A stretch of 47,500 nt of DNA, taken from an uncultured Bacilli bacterium (GTDB taxonomy: Bacteria; Bacillota_I; Bacilli_A; ML615J-28; CAG-313). Shown here one piece after another: positions 39,502-47,382 of the stretch; position 1 is the stretch's first letter, and each line of letters begins with the position of its first letter. Location of the stretch: the NCBI GenBank assembly GCA_934133195.1, contig CAKPAZ010000008.1:1-47500 (forward strand), given 5' to 3'. Made by a program: the position numbers and the translations under genes. The notes beneath the pieces are model-generated. The model made no database searches, was not told where the DNA came from, and saw nothing but the letters and a program-made list of their open reading frames with translations.

Positions 39502-39565
39502 AAAACAATTACGAAAAGCGTTGTATCTTTTAAGAACAACGCTTGGGACATTTTAAGGAGTAAAA

Positions 39566-41257
39566 ATGAAAAGAAAAATTACAATAATTCTCTCGTTTTT
39601 ATCTGTATTCGTTATGTGCATTGTCCTAGTGGCTTGCAATGGTAACAATAAAGACAAAACGATAAAAAATCTTTCAGGCGATTGTGGCTTTACCGCCGAA
39701 GGAGAATTTTTAAAAGGCAGTACGCTTGTTGTTCAGCCACTTCGTGAGGTAACGGACGAACAAAAAGCATTAATAGCAGAAAAAGATGTTTGCGTAGACT
39801 ACAATATGCAAGTCTATGATATTTCCGTGCAAAAGGACAATGTAAAAGTTCAATCGAATGGAAAAGTCAAAATCACTTTGGATTTCAATGGTGATTCTCC
39901 AAATGGTTACACTGTATTCCACTTCAAGAGTGACACAGAAATGGAAATTTTGCCAGCAACTCTTGCAAATGGTAAATTATCTTTTGAAACAACTAGTTTT
40001 TCGGTTTTTATTATAGGAGAAAACAAACCAGGAGAATACAACTACAATATAACATACAACCTTGAAGGAGGAAACTTTGCGGACGGAGTTACCGCCCCCG
40101 CTTCTTATAGCAATGAGAGCGAATTTCCGCTTGTTTTGCCTACGCCCGAAAAGAGCGGCTACACCTTTAAGGGCTTTATGAACGCTTATGACGTTGTAAT
40201 AACCGAAATTACCGCCACTATGCGCGGCGATATTACCCTTACCGCACAATGGGAAAAGAGTGCCGAACCCGCTTACATAATGAGCGAGGACGGCAAAACC
40301 GTTACGTTTGGCAGTTATCCGCAAACGCTTGTGGAAGATGAAATTTTGGCTGCAAAACTTACAAAATGCGCAGTGTCTGCTCCCACGTTAAACGACGGCG
40401 CAAGCGGATGGATAAGTTTCGGCTTTTACAGTAAAGGTACGGTCAGAAATTACGCTTGGTATAAGGATATAGAACTTGACGGAACTCGTTATCGCGGTAT
40501 TTATTTCAACGAATATCGTATGAGCCAGACGAGCAAGGAAAGTAAAGCCGTCATGAGCGATACTGCGCCGGATATTTCGTGGATGTATCAAAGCGGCGTA
40601 AAAACAGAAACCGTTTACTGGTTCAGATTCGAGCCTGTCAAGTGGAGAATTCTTACGAAAACCGACGGCAAAGCGTTTCTTATGTGCGACAAAGCGATAT
40701 TCGCAATGCAGTTCCAGCACGATATAGAAAGCGCCGTTCCTTGCGATTACGCAAGCAGCGATATCCGCAAGTGGCTGAACGAGTCGTTTTACGGCTTAGC
40801 GTTCGGTACTGCGCAGAAGAACATTATACTCGATACCGTAGTGGATAACAGTGTAGAAAGCGCAAAACCCAAAGATAGCGAATATGCCGAATGGAACACC
40901 GGCGAATATGGCACGTCGGGCGCCGATACGATAGATAAAGTGTTTTTGTTGAGCGTACATGACATTACGAATCCCGATTACGGTTTTAAGGCAGATCCTT
41001 TGAAGTCCGGGGCAAGTACGATGAGAACAGTTAATTGGACGGACTACGGCGTATACGTCGGCGGTTTTAAGTATGACAGTAATTACGGTAGCGACTGGCT
41101 GCTCAGATCCCCGATGTACAGAAAAACGGGCTCGCGTAATCAGAAAGAAAATCTCGATCTTGTGTTGTGTGAGTATGACGGAAGGACGTGTTGTTCGTTC
41201 GGATCGGCGGAATATACGTCAGCCGGTATTGTTCCCGCGCTATGGATAAACCTGTAA
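39566..41257 (+). CDS. Lipoprotein with InlB-type repeat and DUF6273 domain
   Basis: A 563-residue protein with lipobox LVAC (Cys24). After an N-terminal beta-rich region comes one InlB-type repeat (ITYNLEGGNF, SGYTFKGFMNAYD, ITLTAQWEKS). From about 230 to the end there is a DUF6273-like domain: VTFGSYPQT, PVKWRIL, SDIRKWLNESFY, DWLLRSPMYR and the closing GIVPALWINL. That domain is frequent in surface proteins of gut Clostridia and Erysipelotrichia; its role is unknown, possibly carbohydrate or protein binding. GC content rises clearly in its second half, so part of the gene may have a different origin. AAGGAG precedes ATG. Confidence 0.85.
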   Translation: MKRKITIILSFLSVFVMCIVLVACNGNNKDKTIKNLSGDCGFTAEGEFLKGSTLVVQPLREVTDEQKALIAEKDVCVDYNMQVYDISVQKDNVKVQSNGKVKITLDFNGDSPNGYTVFHFKSDTEMEILPATLANGKLSFETTSFSVFIIGENKPGEYNYNITYNLEGGNFADGVTAPASYSNESEFPLVLPTPEKSGYTFKGFMNAYDVVITEITATMRGDITLTAQWEKSAEPAYIMSEDGKTVTFGSYPQTLVEDEILAAKLTKCAVSAPTLNDGASGWISFGFYSKGTVRNYAWYKDIELDGTRYRGIYFNEYRMSQTSKESKAVMSDTAPDISWMYQSGVKTETVYWFRFEPVKWRILTKTDGKAFLMCDKAIFAMQFQHDIESAVPCDYASSDIRKWLNESFYGLAFGTAQKNIILDTVVDNSVESAKPKDSEYAEWNTGEYGTSGADTIDKVFLLSVHDITNPDYGFKADPLKSGASTMRTVNWTDYGVYVGGFKYDSNYGSDWLLRSPMYRKTGSRNQKENLDLVLCEYDGRTCCSFGSAEYTSAGIVPALWINL

Positions 41258-41280
41258 TTTAGTTCCAAACAATAAAACAA

Positions 41281-41306
41281 TCGAGCCGCAAAAATAGGCG
41301 GCTCGA
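41281..41306. repeat. Hairpin between surface gene and TM-protein gene
   Basis: TCGAGCCGC pairs perfectly with GCGGCTCGA. The T-rich tail lies on the minus-strand side, so it may stop antisense transcription rather than the plus-strand operon. Confidence 0.55.
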
Positions 41307-41327
41307 ATTACCTAACGGAGAAAATAT

Positions 41328-42200
41328 ATGAAAGCAATAAAAAAATTGATTATATCCCTTGTGGTGATCGTGGCAATTTTGGGTGTTGCCGTTATCGGCG
41401 GATATATTTATGTTCGCACGACTTACGGTATAGACCTTTTCCGCACCGCAGGGCAACTGAAAACCCTTACCCAAGAAGTGGACGAAACCACCCTTTGTCC
41501 GAACGCTTACGGCGACAAAGATTTTGCCGATATGAAAACCGAAGTCAATAAAAGACTTGACGGACTTATTTCTTACGAGCAAGGCAAAGGATACAACGGC
41601 TATTCGGTTAATTTCGCTTCGCTTGCGGGCAAAAGTATGGATGATATGATTTCGCTCACCGAAAAACAAGTCGGAGCGATTGCTCAAACGGTCTTTTACG
41701 AGCAAACGGGCGGTAAAATAAAACTCGGAGAAAAAGAAGTGTCCGTAACAGTCGTTCAGGTGGATTTCTCGGAATTTGCCGACAACGGCAGCGCAGACTT
41801 CAACGTAGTGGCAAAACTCGACCTTACGCCGTTCAAAGCGGATATGGGCGAATTTCCGTATAAATACTTCAAAAAGTATATCCCCGATAATCTTTACGTT
41901 TCTTCTACCGTTCGCGTAGATAAGGCGGAAACGGAAGGCTTTGCCTACACCGTAACACACAAATCGCTTACGCTCAACAACCTTTCGGCAAGCGATACGG
42001 CAGATCTCTTTGATACGCTCAACGCTGTACTGAAAATAGGTACTGCCGAAAACATGAATATACAAATCGGCACGACGGCTGTAAACGCCCTTATCGGCAC
42101 AGCAGAAAACCCCGGCTTCGCTTATTCTATGAAAGCAATCGGAGCAACTACGTTCAATTTCGCCACGGTTTCTGGCATAGACTGGTTTATCGTATATTAA
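41328..42200 (+). CDS. Single-pass membrane protein of unknown function
   Basis: A 290-residue protein with Lys-rich start and a signal-anchor helix (about 7-27, IISLVVIVAILGVAVIGGYI), then an extracellular alpha/beta region. No lipobox. Segments such as MDDMISLTEKQVGAIAQTVFY and GTTAVNALIGTAENP are not known to me as motifs. Codon use is GC-rich (many GCC, CGC, GGC) compared with the core genes, indicating transfer from a richer genome. GGAGAAAAT precedes ATG. The WYL regulator starts 19 bases later and probably shares the transcript. A long antisense frame exists but is composition-driven. Confidence 0.75.
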   Translation: MKAIKKLIISLVVIVAILGVAVIGGYIYVRTTYGIDLFRTAGQLKTLTQEVDETTLCPNAYGDKDFADMKTEVNKRLDGLISYEQGKGYNGYSVNFASLAGKSMDDMISLTEKQVGAIAQTVFYEQTGGKIKLGEKEVSVTVVQVDFSEFADNGSADFNVVAKLDLTPFKADMGEFPYKYFKKYIPDNLYVSSTVRVDKAETEGFAYTVTHKSLTLNNLSASDTADLFDTLNAVLKIGTAENMNIQIGTTAVNALIGTAENPGFAYSMKAIGATTFNFATVSGIDWFIVY

Positions 42201-42219
42201 ACTACTTAAAGGACGCAAT

Positions 42220-43203
42220 ATGGCAAACGAAACGCATAAAATCAAACTGCTTGTGTTATGGGATATTCTCTGTAAATATACCGACGAAACGCACCATTTG
42301 AATACCGACGAGATAATAAAAATGCTCGCCGATAAAGGTATCAACGTTTCAAGAAAAATCTTGTCGCAGGATATAGCCCTTTTGAACGACAGCGGATATG
42401 AAATTCTGTCGTATAAAAAGAAGTATTACTACTATTACGTTGTAAACAGACCTTTCGATACGGCAGAAATCGTTATGTTGTCTGACGTTGTGAAGGCTTC
42501 TAAACTTACGCCTACGCAAAAGAATATGGTAATAGACAAACTTTTCGGTATGCTTTGCTCCGGTATTGCCGCCGAAATTTCCCCTTACGTCATATCCACG
42601 GATAAATGCCGTCACGGGAACAGTTCTATCATTTACAGCGTTGACGCTATCGAACAAGCCATAAAAGGAAACAAAAAGGTATCGTTCCTTTATTTCGATT
42701 ATGACGAAAAGCACACGAAAATCCACCGTAAAGGCGGCAATCGGTATTACGCAAACCCTGTCGGTATGGTTTGGAACAAAGATAATTACTACCTTTTGTG
42801 CTTTACCAACGGACACGACGATATGGTAACTTACCGCCTCGATAAAATGGAAGACGTCAAGGTCGAAACTTACGAGCGAGAACCGCACGACGAATACGAA
42901 TTGTTCAACACCGAAGAATACCGAAAGCAAGTCTTTTCTATGTTCGGCGGTGAACCGCAAAAGGTTACGTTGACCTTCACAAAAGATATGATTTCCGAGA
43001 TTTTCGATAGATTCGGGGACGATTTACATATCCGCAAGGGGTTGGACGAAACTTTTTCCGCAGACGTAACCGTTCAAGTGTCAAAACCGTTCTTCGTCTG
43101 GGTTGTAGGAACGCTCGGCAAGGTAAAAATCAAATCACCGAGTTGTGTAAAAACCGAATTTGATAACTTTACAAACGAAATTGTAAAATCATATTGCAAA
43201 TAA
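42220..43203 (+). CDS. WYL-domain transcriptional regulator
   Basis: A 327-residue protein. The N-terminal winged helix (about 5-75: LVLWDILCKYTDETHHL, MLADKGINVSRKILSQDIALL) is followed by a WYL domain (about 140-220: IEQAIKGNKKVSFLYFDYD, ANPVGMVWNKDNYYLLCF and a MVTYRLDKMEDVKV closing strand) and the C-terminal WCX extension (VTVQVSKPFFVWVVGTLG). WYL proteins sense nucleic acid or nucleotide ligands and often control defence or DNA-repair islands. It is GC-rich like the previous gene. AAAGGACGC precedes ATG. Its targets are not evident; the adjacent SLOG gene is convergent. Confidence 0.92.
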   Translation: MANETHKIKLLVLWDILCKYTDETHHLNTDEIIKMLADKGINVSRKILSQDIALLNDSGYEILSYKKKYYYYYVVNRPFDTAEIVMLSDVVKASKLTPTQKNMVIDKLFGMLCSGIAAEISPYVISTDKCRHGNSSIIYSVDAIEQAIKGNKKVSFLYFDYDEKHTKIHRKGGNRYYANPVGMVWNKDNYYLLCFTNGHDDMVTYRLDKMEDVKVETYEREPHDEYELFNTEEYRKQVFSMFGGEPQKVTLTFTKDMISEIFDRFGDDLHIRKGLDETFSADVTVQVSKPFFVWVVGTLGKVKIKSPSCVKTEFDNFTNEIVKSYCK

Positions 43204-43206
43204 CAA

Positions 43207-43240
43207 AGAAAGACGGATCTCGGTCCGTCTTTTCTATTTT
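43207..43240. terminator. Bidirectional terminator
   Basis: AGACGGA pairs with TCCGTCT around TCTCGG, with A tract 5' and TTTTCTATTTTT 3'. It separates the convergent WYL and SLOG genes. Confidence 0.88.
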
Positions 43241-43779
43241 TCCTTACGGGTATTGTTAAACAGTCTGTTCCAATACTCGTTTTTTTCGTCCTCGGTCATT
43301 CCGAACGTCGGACTGTCTTCTTCCCTGAACAAGTTAATTATTCTTAAACCTTTTCGTTTGGCATAATTCATAGCCTTTTTCGCACCGCTGGGATTGTGTG
43401 CCTTATCAACGTAGCAAATAAGCGTATCGCACTTGTCAATCATTTGCTTATTGCTTTCGGTTATCTGTTGCTTGAAATGCAAGTGTTCTATGTCGAAGAT
43501 TGTCGTTTCTACGTCTTGATAAGGAACGTAATCAAGACTATCTTTCTTTTCTATTGTGTGATAACTCGTTAAAATTACTTCTATTTTTATGTCGGGGTGT
43601 ACCTTCCTTGCGGTTCGGCAAGCGTTCAAAGCCATTTGGTCGAAATCACCGTGCGTTCCAATTAAAAAATGGCTGCAACCATCGGCAATACATTGCTCGA
43701 TAACTGTTTGCAACCGTTCCTTAACTTTGTCTGTGTAAAATACTTGCCTATGACCTATAAAAGCCGTCTTGCTTTCCAT
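43234..43779 (-). CDS. SLOG-fold protein (DUF1273/YpsA-like)
   Basis: A 181-residue protein. It opens with FIGHRQVF, the GHR motif of DUF1273/YpsA members. FLIGTHGDFDQMALNACR, IEVILTSYHT, DTLICYVDKAHNPSGAKKAMNYAKRKG and IINLF follow the Rossmann-like SLOG pattern, in which an acidic residue and a glycine-rich turn bind a nucleotide-derived ligand. SLOG proteins are linked by genome context to nucleotide-based stress and defence signalling. Its exact role is unknown. GC-rich codons. AGGGTTACG lies before ATG on the minus strand. The gene is transcribed toward the WYL regulator and away from the palindrome at 43878-44050. Confidence 0.82.
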   Translation of the reverse strand: MESKTAFIGHRQVFYTDKVKERLQTVIEQCIADGCSHFLIGTHGDFDQMALNACRTARKVHPDIKIEVILTSYHTIEKKDSLDYVPYQDVETTIFDIEHLHFKQQITESNKQMIDKCDTLICYVDKAHNPSGAKKAMNYAKRKGLRIINLFREEDSPTFGMTEDEKNEYWNRLFNNTRKEK

Positions 43780-43877
43780 ATCGTAACCCTAAATATATAT
43801 TTGCGGCTATGATATTGCTAAAAATAAGATGCCGCCCCAAACGAGACGGCAAATATAGAACATACCGCCGTTTGAGC

Positions 43878-44050
43878 GCCAACCCATTCACAACAAATGA
43901 AGTATCACAAAAGTGTACGTTACATAGTGTTTGTAAACACGGTCGATATGAATCTACCTATGTTTACTATGAACGTACAAGTCAATTATGATACCCCATT
44001 TGTTGAGTATATTTGTTGTGAAGTTGCCGTTTAGGCATATTTTGGTTGGC
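43878..44050. repeat. Long imperfect palindrome, 173 bp
   Basis: Nested inverted pairs: GCCAACC/GGTTGGC (43878-43884/44044-44050), TTCACAACAAAT/ATTTGTTGTGAA (43887-43898/44011-44022), GTATCA/TGATAC (43902/43989), GTACGTTACATAGT/ACTATGAACGTAC (43915-43928/43966-43978, one bulge) and GTAAACA/TGTTTAC (43933-43939/43961-43967). An alternative partner CATTTGTTG at 43997-44005 can also pair with 43891-43899. It sits at the edge where GC-rich DNA gives way to AT-rich DNA. It could be a recombination or replication site of a mobile element, or a structured RNA; which one is not decidable here. Confidence 0.75.
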
Positions 44051-44110
44051 AGTATTTATTCTACTATTTATTAGGGATTTTGTCAAATCTATACAAGCCT
44101 GTTAAAGTAA

Positions 44111-44271
44111 CTATTCTTTGTTGTCAGCACCTTCTTTGCGTTCTTTATAATGTTCGACAATACACATAAGAAGCGTGGAAAAGAACGCTTTTCTTTCTTT
44201 GGAGTAAGATTTTCAATACTCGGACGACTGATAGCGTAGACTGCACGCTCTTTTTTTGTTTGTTCTTTCAT
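44111..44271 (-). pseudogene. Small gene broken by a one-base deletion
   Basis: On the minus strand a frame starts KEQTKKERAVYAISRPSIE at 44271. If one A is added to the A-run near 44195 the frame continues ERKAFFSTLLMCIVEHYKER and ends at a TAG at 44111, giving a balanced 53-residue protein. Without it the sequence runs on in another frame with poor composition. Not recognised; small proteins like this are common in conjugative or integrative elements. No strong ribosome binding site is seen. Confidence 0.4.
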
Positions 44272-44285
44272 AAGACTGATATGAT

Positions 44286-44335
44286 GTCTCTAAAGTAGAC
44301 AGTGAATAAAACTATTTACTATCTACTTTGGAGGC
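44286..44335. repeat. 50-bp near-perfect inverted repeat
   Basis: Two 23-base arms (44286-44308 and 44313-44335) flank AAAC. Four positions differ, most still pairing as G-U. The right arm contains GGAGG. It could be a transposon end hairpin of an IS3-like element or a bidirectional terminator (T-rich CATTTTTATT follows). Confidence 0.65.
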
Positions 44336-44344
44336 ATTTTTATT

Positions 44345-44392
44345 ATGAAAAGAAAAACCAATTCTTATGGACAAAAGGATTATAAATATTAA
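44345..44392 (+). pseudogene. 15-codon remnant of a reading frame, possibly an IS OrfA start
   Basis: ATG 44345 lies ten bases after GGAGG and reads KRKTNSYGQKDYKY before TAA. The start is reminiscent of IS3-family OrfA proteins (basic, then SY..), but only 15 codons remain and no transposase follows. A guess based on context and the inverted repeat just upstream. Confidence 0.25.
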
Positions 44393-44709
44393 ACTAAAAG
44401 TACCAAATTGTATTCATATAAGAATTTAGTCAATCTATTGGCTCTCTCTTTTTAAAATTGCGCAAATAAAAATACACATAAATGTATTTAACTTTTTTAT
44501 TTACCAATTGAAGTTTAATGTAGTGTAATTTAATTAATATATGAAAATAATATTTTTGATATTGAAACGAAACTTACAAAGTATATATAAAGTTTTGAAC
44601 TAAAAAACAGAGTGAATATTATATGACTTAGCCTTTAAAACGTTTATCGCAACAAGAGGTGATGAAATTGAAATACAACAAAATTTAAATAATCGTTTAT
44701 GTTTTAATG
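44393..44709. other. AT-rich non-coding stretch
   Basis: No convincing frame, hairpin or promoter. Short Shine-Dalgarno-like AGAGGTGATGAAATTG at about 44654-44669 leads to a frame that ends within 20 codons. Probably decayed mobile DNA. Confidence 0.5.
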
Positions 44710-44768
44710 ATATTATTCCGTTAATTTAAAAATATTATTCCGTAAATGCTTGATATTGTTCCGCTAAT
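44710..44768 (+). promoter_or_regulatory. Three phased operator-like repeats before the Fic gene
   Basis: ATATTATTCCGTTAAT (44710-44725), ATATTATTCCGTAAAT (44732-44747) and ATATTGTTCCGCTAAT (44753-44768) lie 22 and 21 bp apart, two helical turns, so all face the same side of DNA. The third lies inside the -35/-10 spacer. This is a typical arrangement for cooperative repression; the ligand protein may be the HTH of the Fic protein itself (inference). Confidence 0.75.
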
Positions 44769-44778
44769 GTTGTATAAT
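44750..44778 (+). promoter_or_regulatory. Promoter of the Fic gene
   Basis: TTGATA (44750-44755), 17-bp spacer holding the third repeat, TATAAT (44773-44778). Confidence 0.85.
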
Positions 44779-44801
44779 AAATAGAAATGGAGGTATAATC
44801 A

Positions 44802-45689
44802 ATGTATATAACTGTAAAACAAGCTGCAGAAAGATGGAAAATTTCTGAAAGAAGAATTCGTACTCTTTGTGCAGAAGGAAAAATAAATGGAGCATATCAA
44901 GAAGGACGTGGATGGAAAATACCAATTGATGCTGAAAAACCGGCCGATGGAAGATACAAATCAAAAGAAAGTCTTTTATTAGTTATAGACAAAAAGAAAA
45001 AAGAACTTGATAATAGAAGACCACTAACTGAAGGTGAACTCGCAAGGCTTAATGAAGAATTTATAGTTGAATATACCTATAATTCAAATGCTATTGAGGG
45101 AAATACGTTAACGTTAAGAGAAACCGATCTTGTACTTAGAGGTATTACGATTGATAAAAAACCATTAAAAGATCATATTGAAGCAACCGGACATAAAGAA
45201 GCATTTGAATATGTTAGCGAGTTAGTTAAAAATAATGTCCCAATTAGTGAAAGCATTATTAAACAAATTCATTTTTTAGTTTTAGCCGATAAAAAGTATG
45301 ATAGGGGTGTCTATCGTAAAATTCCTGTACGTATAATGGGAGCTTATCATGAACCTGTACAACCTTATCTAATTGAATCTAAAATGGAACAGCTTTTAAT
45401 AGATTATAAAGAAAGTAAAGATCATATAATAACTAAGTTAGCTCGCTTTCATATTGAGTTTGAAGCTATTCATCCCTTTATTGATGGAAATGGTAGAACA
45501 GGTAGATTATTAGTTAATTTAGAACTGATGAAAGCCGGATATCCACCAATTGATATTAAATATAATGATCGTTTTGCATATTATAAAGCATTTGATGAAT
45601 ATCATACTAATAATAATTTATCAGCAATGGAAAATTTATTTGCAAAATATATTAATGAAAGACTTGACATGTATTTAAAAATCTTGTAA
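44802..45689 (+). CDS. Fic-domain protein with N-terminal DNA-binding domain
   Basis: A 295-residue protein. Residues 1-45 (YITVKQAAERWKISERRIR, then CAEGKINGAYQEGRGWKIP) form an excisionase/MerR-like helix-turn-helix. The Fic domain follows, with catalytic motif HPFIDGNGRTGR from His224, complete, so AMP transfer from ATP to a hydroxyl side chain is expected. An inhibitory helix motif SNAIEGN (Ser95, Glu99, Gly100) precedes it in the class II position, so the enzyme should be auto-inhibited. GGAGGTATAATC is the ribosome binding site. Three phased repeats overlie the promoter; together with the HTH this suggests autorepression. No separate antitoxin gene is present. Confidence 0.93.
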   Translation: MYITVKQAAERWKISERRIRTLCAEGKINGAYQEGRGWKIPIDAEKPADGRYKSKESLLLVIDKKKKELDNRRPLTEGELARLNEEFIVEYTYNSNAIEGNTLTLRETDLVLRGITIDKKPLKDHIEATGHKEAFEYVSELVKNNVPISESIIKQIHFLVLADKKYDRGVYRKIPVRIMGAYHEPVQPYLIESKMEQLLIDYKESKDHIITKLARFHIEFEAIHPFIDGNGRTGRLLVNLELMKAGYPPIDIKYNDRFAYYKAFDEYHTNNNLSAMENLFAKYINERLDMYLKIL

Positions 45690-45740
45690 TAAAACAATAA
45701 TAATTTACCAAAGCTAAGTATTGGAATAACCATTAATTTA

Positions 45741-45831
45741 AAAACTCCCTATAAAAAAGTGCAAATAGCGTATAAAACTCCCTATAAAAAAATGTACAAT
45801 TCATTTGAAACTCATTATAAAAAAGTGTATA
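45741..45831 (+). promoter_or_regulatory. Three 25-bp direct repeats, period exactly 33 bp, over the ATPase promoter
   Basis: AAAACTCCCTATAAAAAAGT starts at 45741; near copies start at 45774 (…CCCTATAAAAAAATGTACAA) and 45807 (GAAACTCATTATAAAAAAGT). Spacing is 33 bp both times, about three helical turns. The last copy covers the promoter spacer. Probable cooperative operator array. Confidence 0.8.
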
Positions 45832-45833
45832 AT
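45805..45833 (+). promoter_or_regulatory. Promoter of the DUF4143 ATPase gene
   Basis: TTGAAA (45805-45810), 17-bp spacer inside the third repeat, TATAAT (45828-45833), 19 bases before ATG. Confidence 0.85.
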
Positions 45834-45852
45834 TTAATTAGAGGTGATAATT

Positions 45853-47196
45853 ATGTTTGAAAGAAAAATATATAATGAAATTATTTCATGGTATAACTCC
45901 TTGAAAATTAAAAAAAGAGCTTTAATTATTAAGGGATTAAGACAAATTGGTAAAACAACAATTGTTAGAAAATTTTGTGAAGAACATTATGAAAATGTTA
46001 TATATATTGACTTCATGCATAATTCATCTATAAAATCATTATTTGATAAAGATTTAAACGTAAATGATTTAATAATTAGTTTGTCTGCATCTAACTTAGG
46101 CGCAAAATTTATTCCATATAAAACAGTAATTATCTTTGATGAATTACAAGAATGTGCAAATGCTAGATCTGCTATTAAACCATTTATGGAAGATGGTAGG
46201 TTTGATATTATTTGTACTGGATCACTTTTAGGACTTAGAGGCTATAACAAAAAAGTTTCAAAGGGAGTATCTACGGGATTTGAAAAAGTTATAACTATGA
46301 AACCCATGGACTTTGAAGAATATTTATGGGCAATAGGTCTTGAAAAATCAGTTATTGATTACGTAAAAAAGTCATTTATCGAAAAAACTAAAGTAATGCC
46401 TAATGTAAATGAAAAACTCATGAAATATTTTAAAGAATATCTATGTGTAGGAGGACTTCCTGATGTGGTTAATTTATTTAATTTAACTCATGATCTAACG
46501 CAAGTAAGAGAAATTCAACAAAGTATTTTAGAAAGTTATAAAGATGATTTTGGTAAACATCTTAATAAAAATGAAACTCAAGAAATTAACCAAACTGAAT
46601 TAACTAAAATTATGCAAGTATATAAATCTATTCCTAACCAACTAGCTAAAGAAAATAAAAAATTTCAATATAAACTAGTAGCTAACAATGCTAATTCAAG
46701 AAGTCACAACAATGCAATTACTTGGTTAGAAGAATTTGGATTAATATGCAAATGTCATAGCTTAGTTAATTTGGAGCTTCCACTTGATGGTAATATGGAT
46801 GATGATACATTTAAAATATATGTTACTGATACAGGATTATTTGTTGCGATGTTGGAAGATGGAACTGTTGATAATATTATAAATGGAGATTTAAAGGTAT
46901 ATAAAGGAGCAATATTTGAAAATATTATTGCTGATGCATTTAGTAAAATGAACAAAAACTTATATTATTATCATAAACAAAGTGGACTAGAAATAGATTT
47001 TGTTACGAGATACAATAATGAAATCACTTTAATTGAAGTAAAGTCAAATAATGGCAATGCTAAATCTTTAAAAGAAATATTGAATAATAAAAATAAATAT
47101 AATATTAGTAGTAACTTCAAACTAGCAGATAGTAATGTTGGTACCACAAACGGGATTAACACCATTCCATTATATATGGCATTTTTAATAAAATAA
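45853..47196 (+). CDS. AAA_14/DUF4143 ATPase
   Basis: A 447-residue protein. The N-terminal P-loop domain has Walker A GLRQIGKTT (28-36), Walker B TVIIFDELQE and the family sensor string FDIICTGSLLGL. After a winged-helix-like region (FKEYLCVGGLPDVVNLF) the C-terminal DUF4143 domain shows YVTDTGLFVAML, GAIFENIIAD, LYYYHKQSGLEIDFV and ITLIEVKS, a PD-(D/E)xK-like core (E..ID..EVK). DNA processing is therefore possible, though this large family is uncharacterised. Start at ATG 45853 with GAGGTGAT seven bases upstream. Monocistronic, under three phased repeats; terminator-type structure follows. Confidence 0.92.
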   Translation: MFERKIYNEIISWYNSLKIKKRALIIKGLRQIGKTTIVRKFCEEHYENVIYIDFMHNSSIKSLFDKDLNVNDLIISLSASNLGAKFIPYKTVIIFDELQECANARSAIKPFMEDGRFDIICTGSLLGLRGYNKKVSKGVSTGFEKVITMKPMDFEEYLWAIGLEKSVIDYVKKSFIEKTKVMPNVNEKLMKYFKEYLCVGGLPDVVNLFNLTHDLTQVREIQQSILESYKDDFGKHLNKNETQEINQTELTKIMQVYKSIPNQLAKENKKFQYKLVANNANSRSHNNAITWLEEFGLICKCHSLVNLELPLDGNMDDDTFKIYVTDTGLFVAMLEDGTVDNIINGDLKVYKGAIFENIIADAFSKMNKNLYYYHKQSGLEIDFVTRYNNEITLIEVKSNNGNAKSLKEILNNKNKYNISSNFKLADSNVGTTNGINTIPLYMAFLIK

Positions 47197-47204
47197 AATT
47201 TATG

Positions 47205-47273
47205 AAAAGGAACTAGTATATATGAACCGAACACCATTGTTCATTGGTGTATTTCAATATTTAGTTCCTTTTT
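47205..47273 (+). terminator. Two-level hairpin terminator
   Basis: GGAACTA pairs with TAGTTCC and encloses a second stem ACACCA/TGGTGT. TTTTT follows the outer stem. Confidence 0.75.
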
Positions 47274-47382
47274 GATATTTATAAGTTATTAATAATTATT
47301 AACGATTATTATAGTAATATATAAAGTAGTGGGAACCTTTTTTAATCTTTTACAACTATATAAGTGAAGAGGTAAATATTTT

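Noticed and set aside
41259..42344. Long minus-strand frame of 361 codons opposite the TM protein and WYL genes
   Set aside because: The plus-strand genes have ribosome binding sites and recognisable features; the antisense frame is a by-product of GC-rich codons and has a Cys/Arg/Phe-heavy, non-protein-like composition.
42349..42960. Minus-strand frame of 203 codons opposite the WYL gene
   Set aside because: Shadow of a clear WYL regulator; no ribosome binding site.
43809..43991. 60-codon frame crossing the large palindrome
   Set aside because: Its sequence is dictated by the inverted repeat arms; no ribosome binding site.
43878..44050. Integron attC site
   Set aside because: Size and palindromic form fit, but the outer boxes do not match the RYYYAAC/GTTRRRY consensus and no integrase or cassette gene is near.
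44710..45831. Short regularly spaced repeats as a CRISPR array
   Set aside because: Only three copies each, spacers of 6-13 bases, location over promoters and no cas genes.
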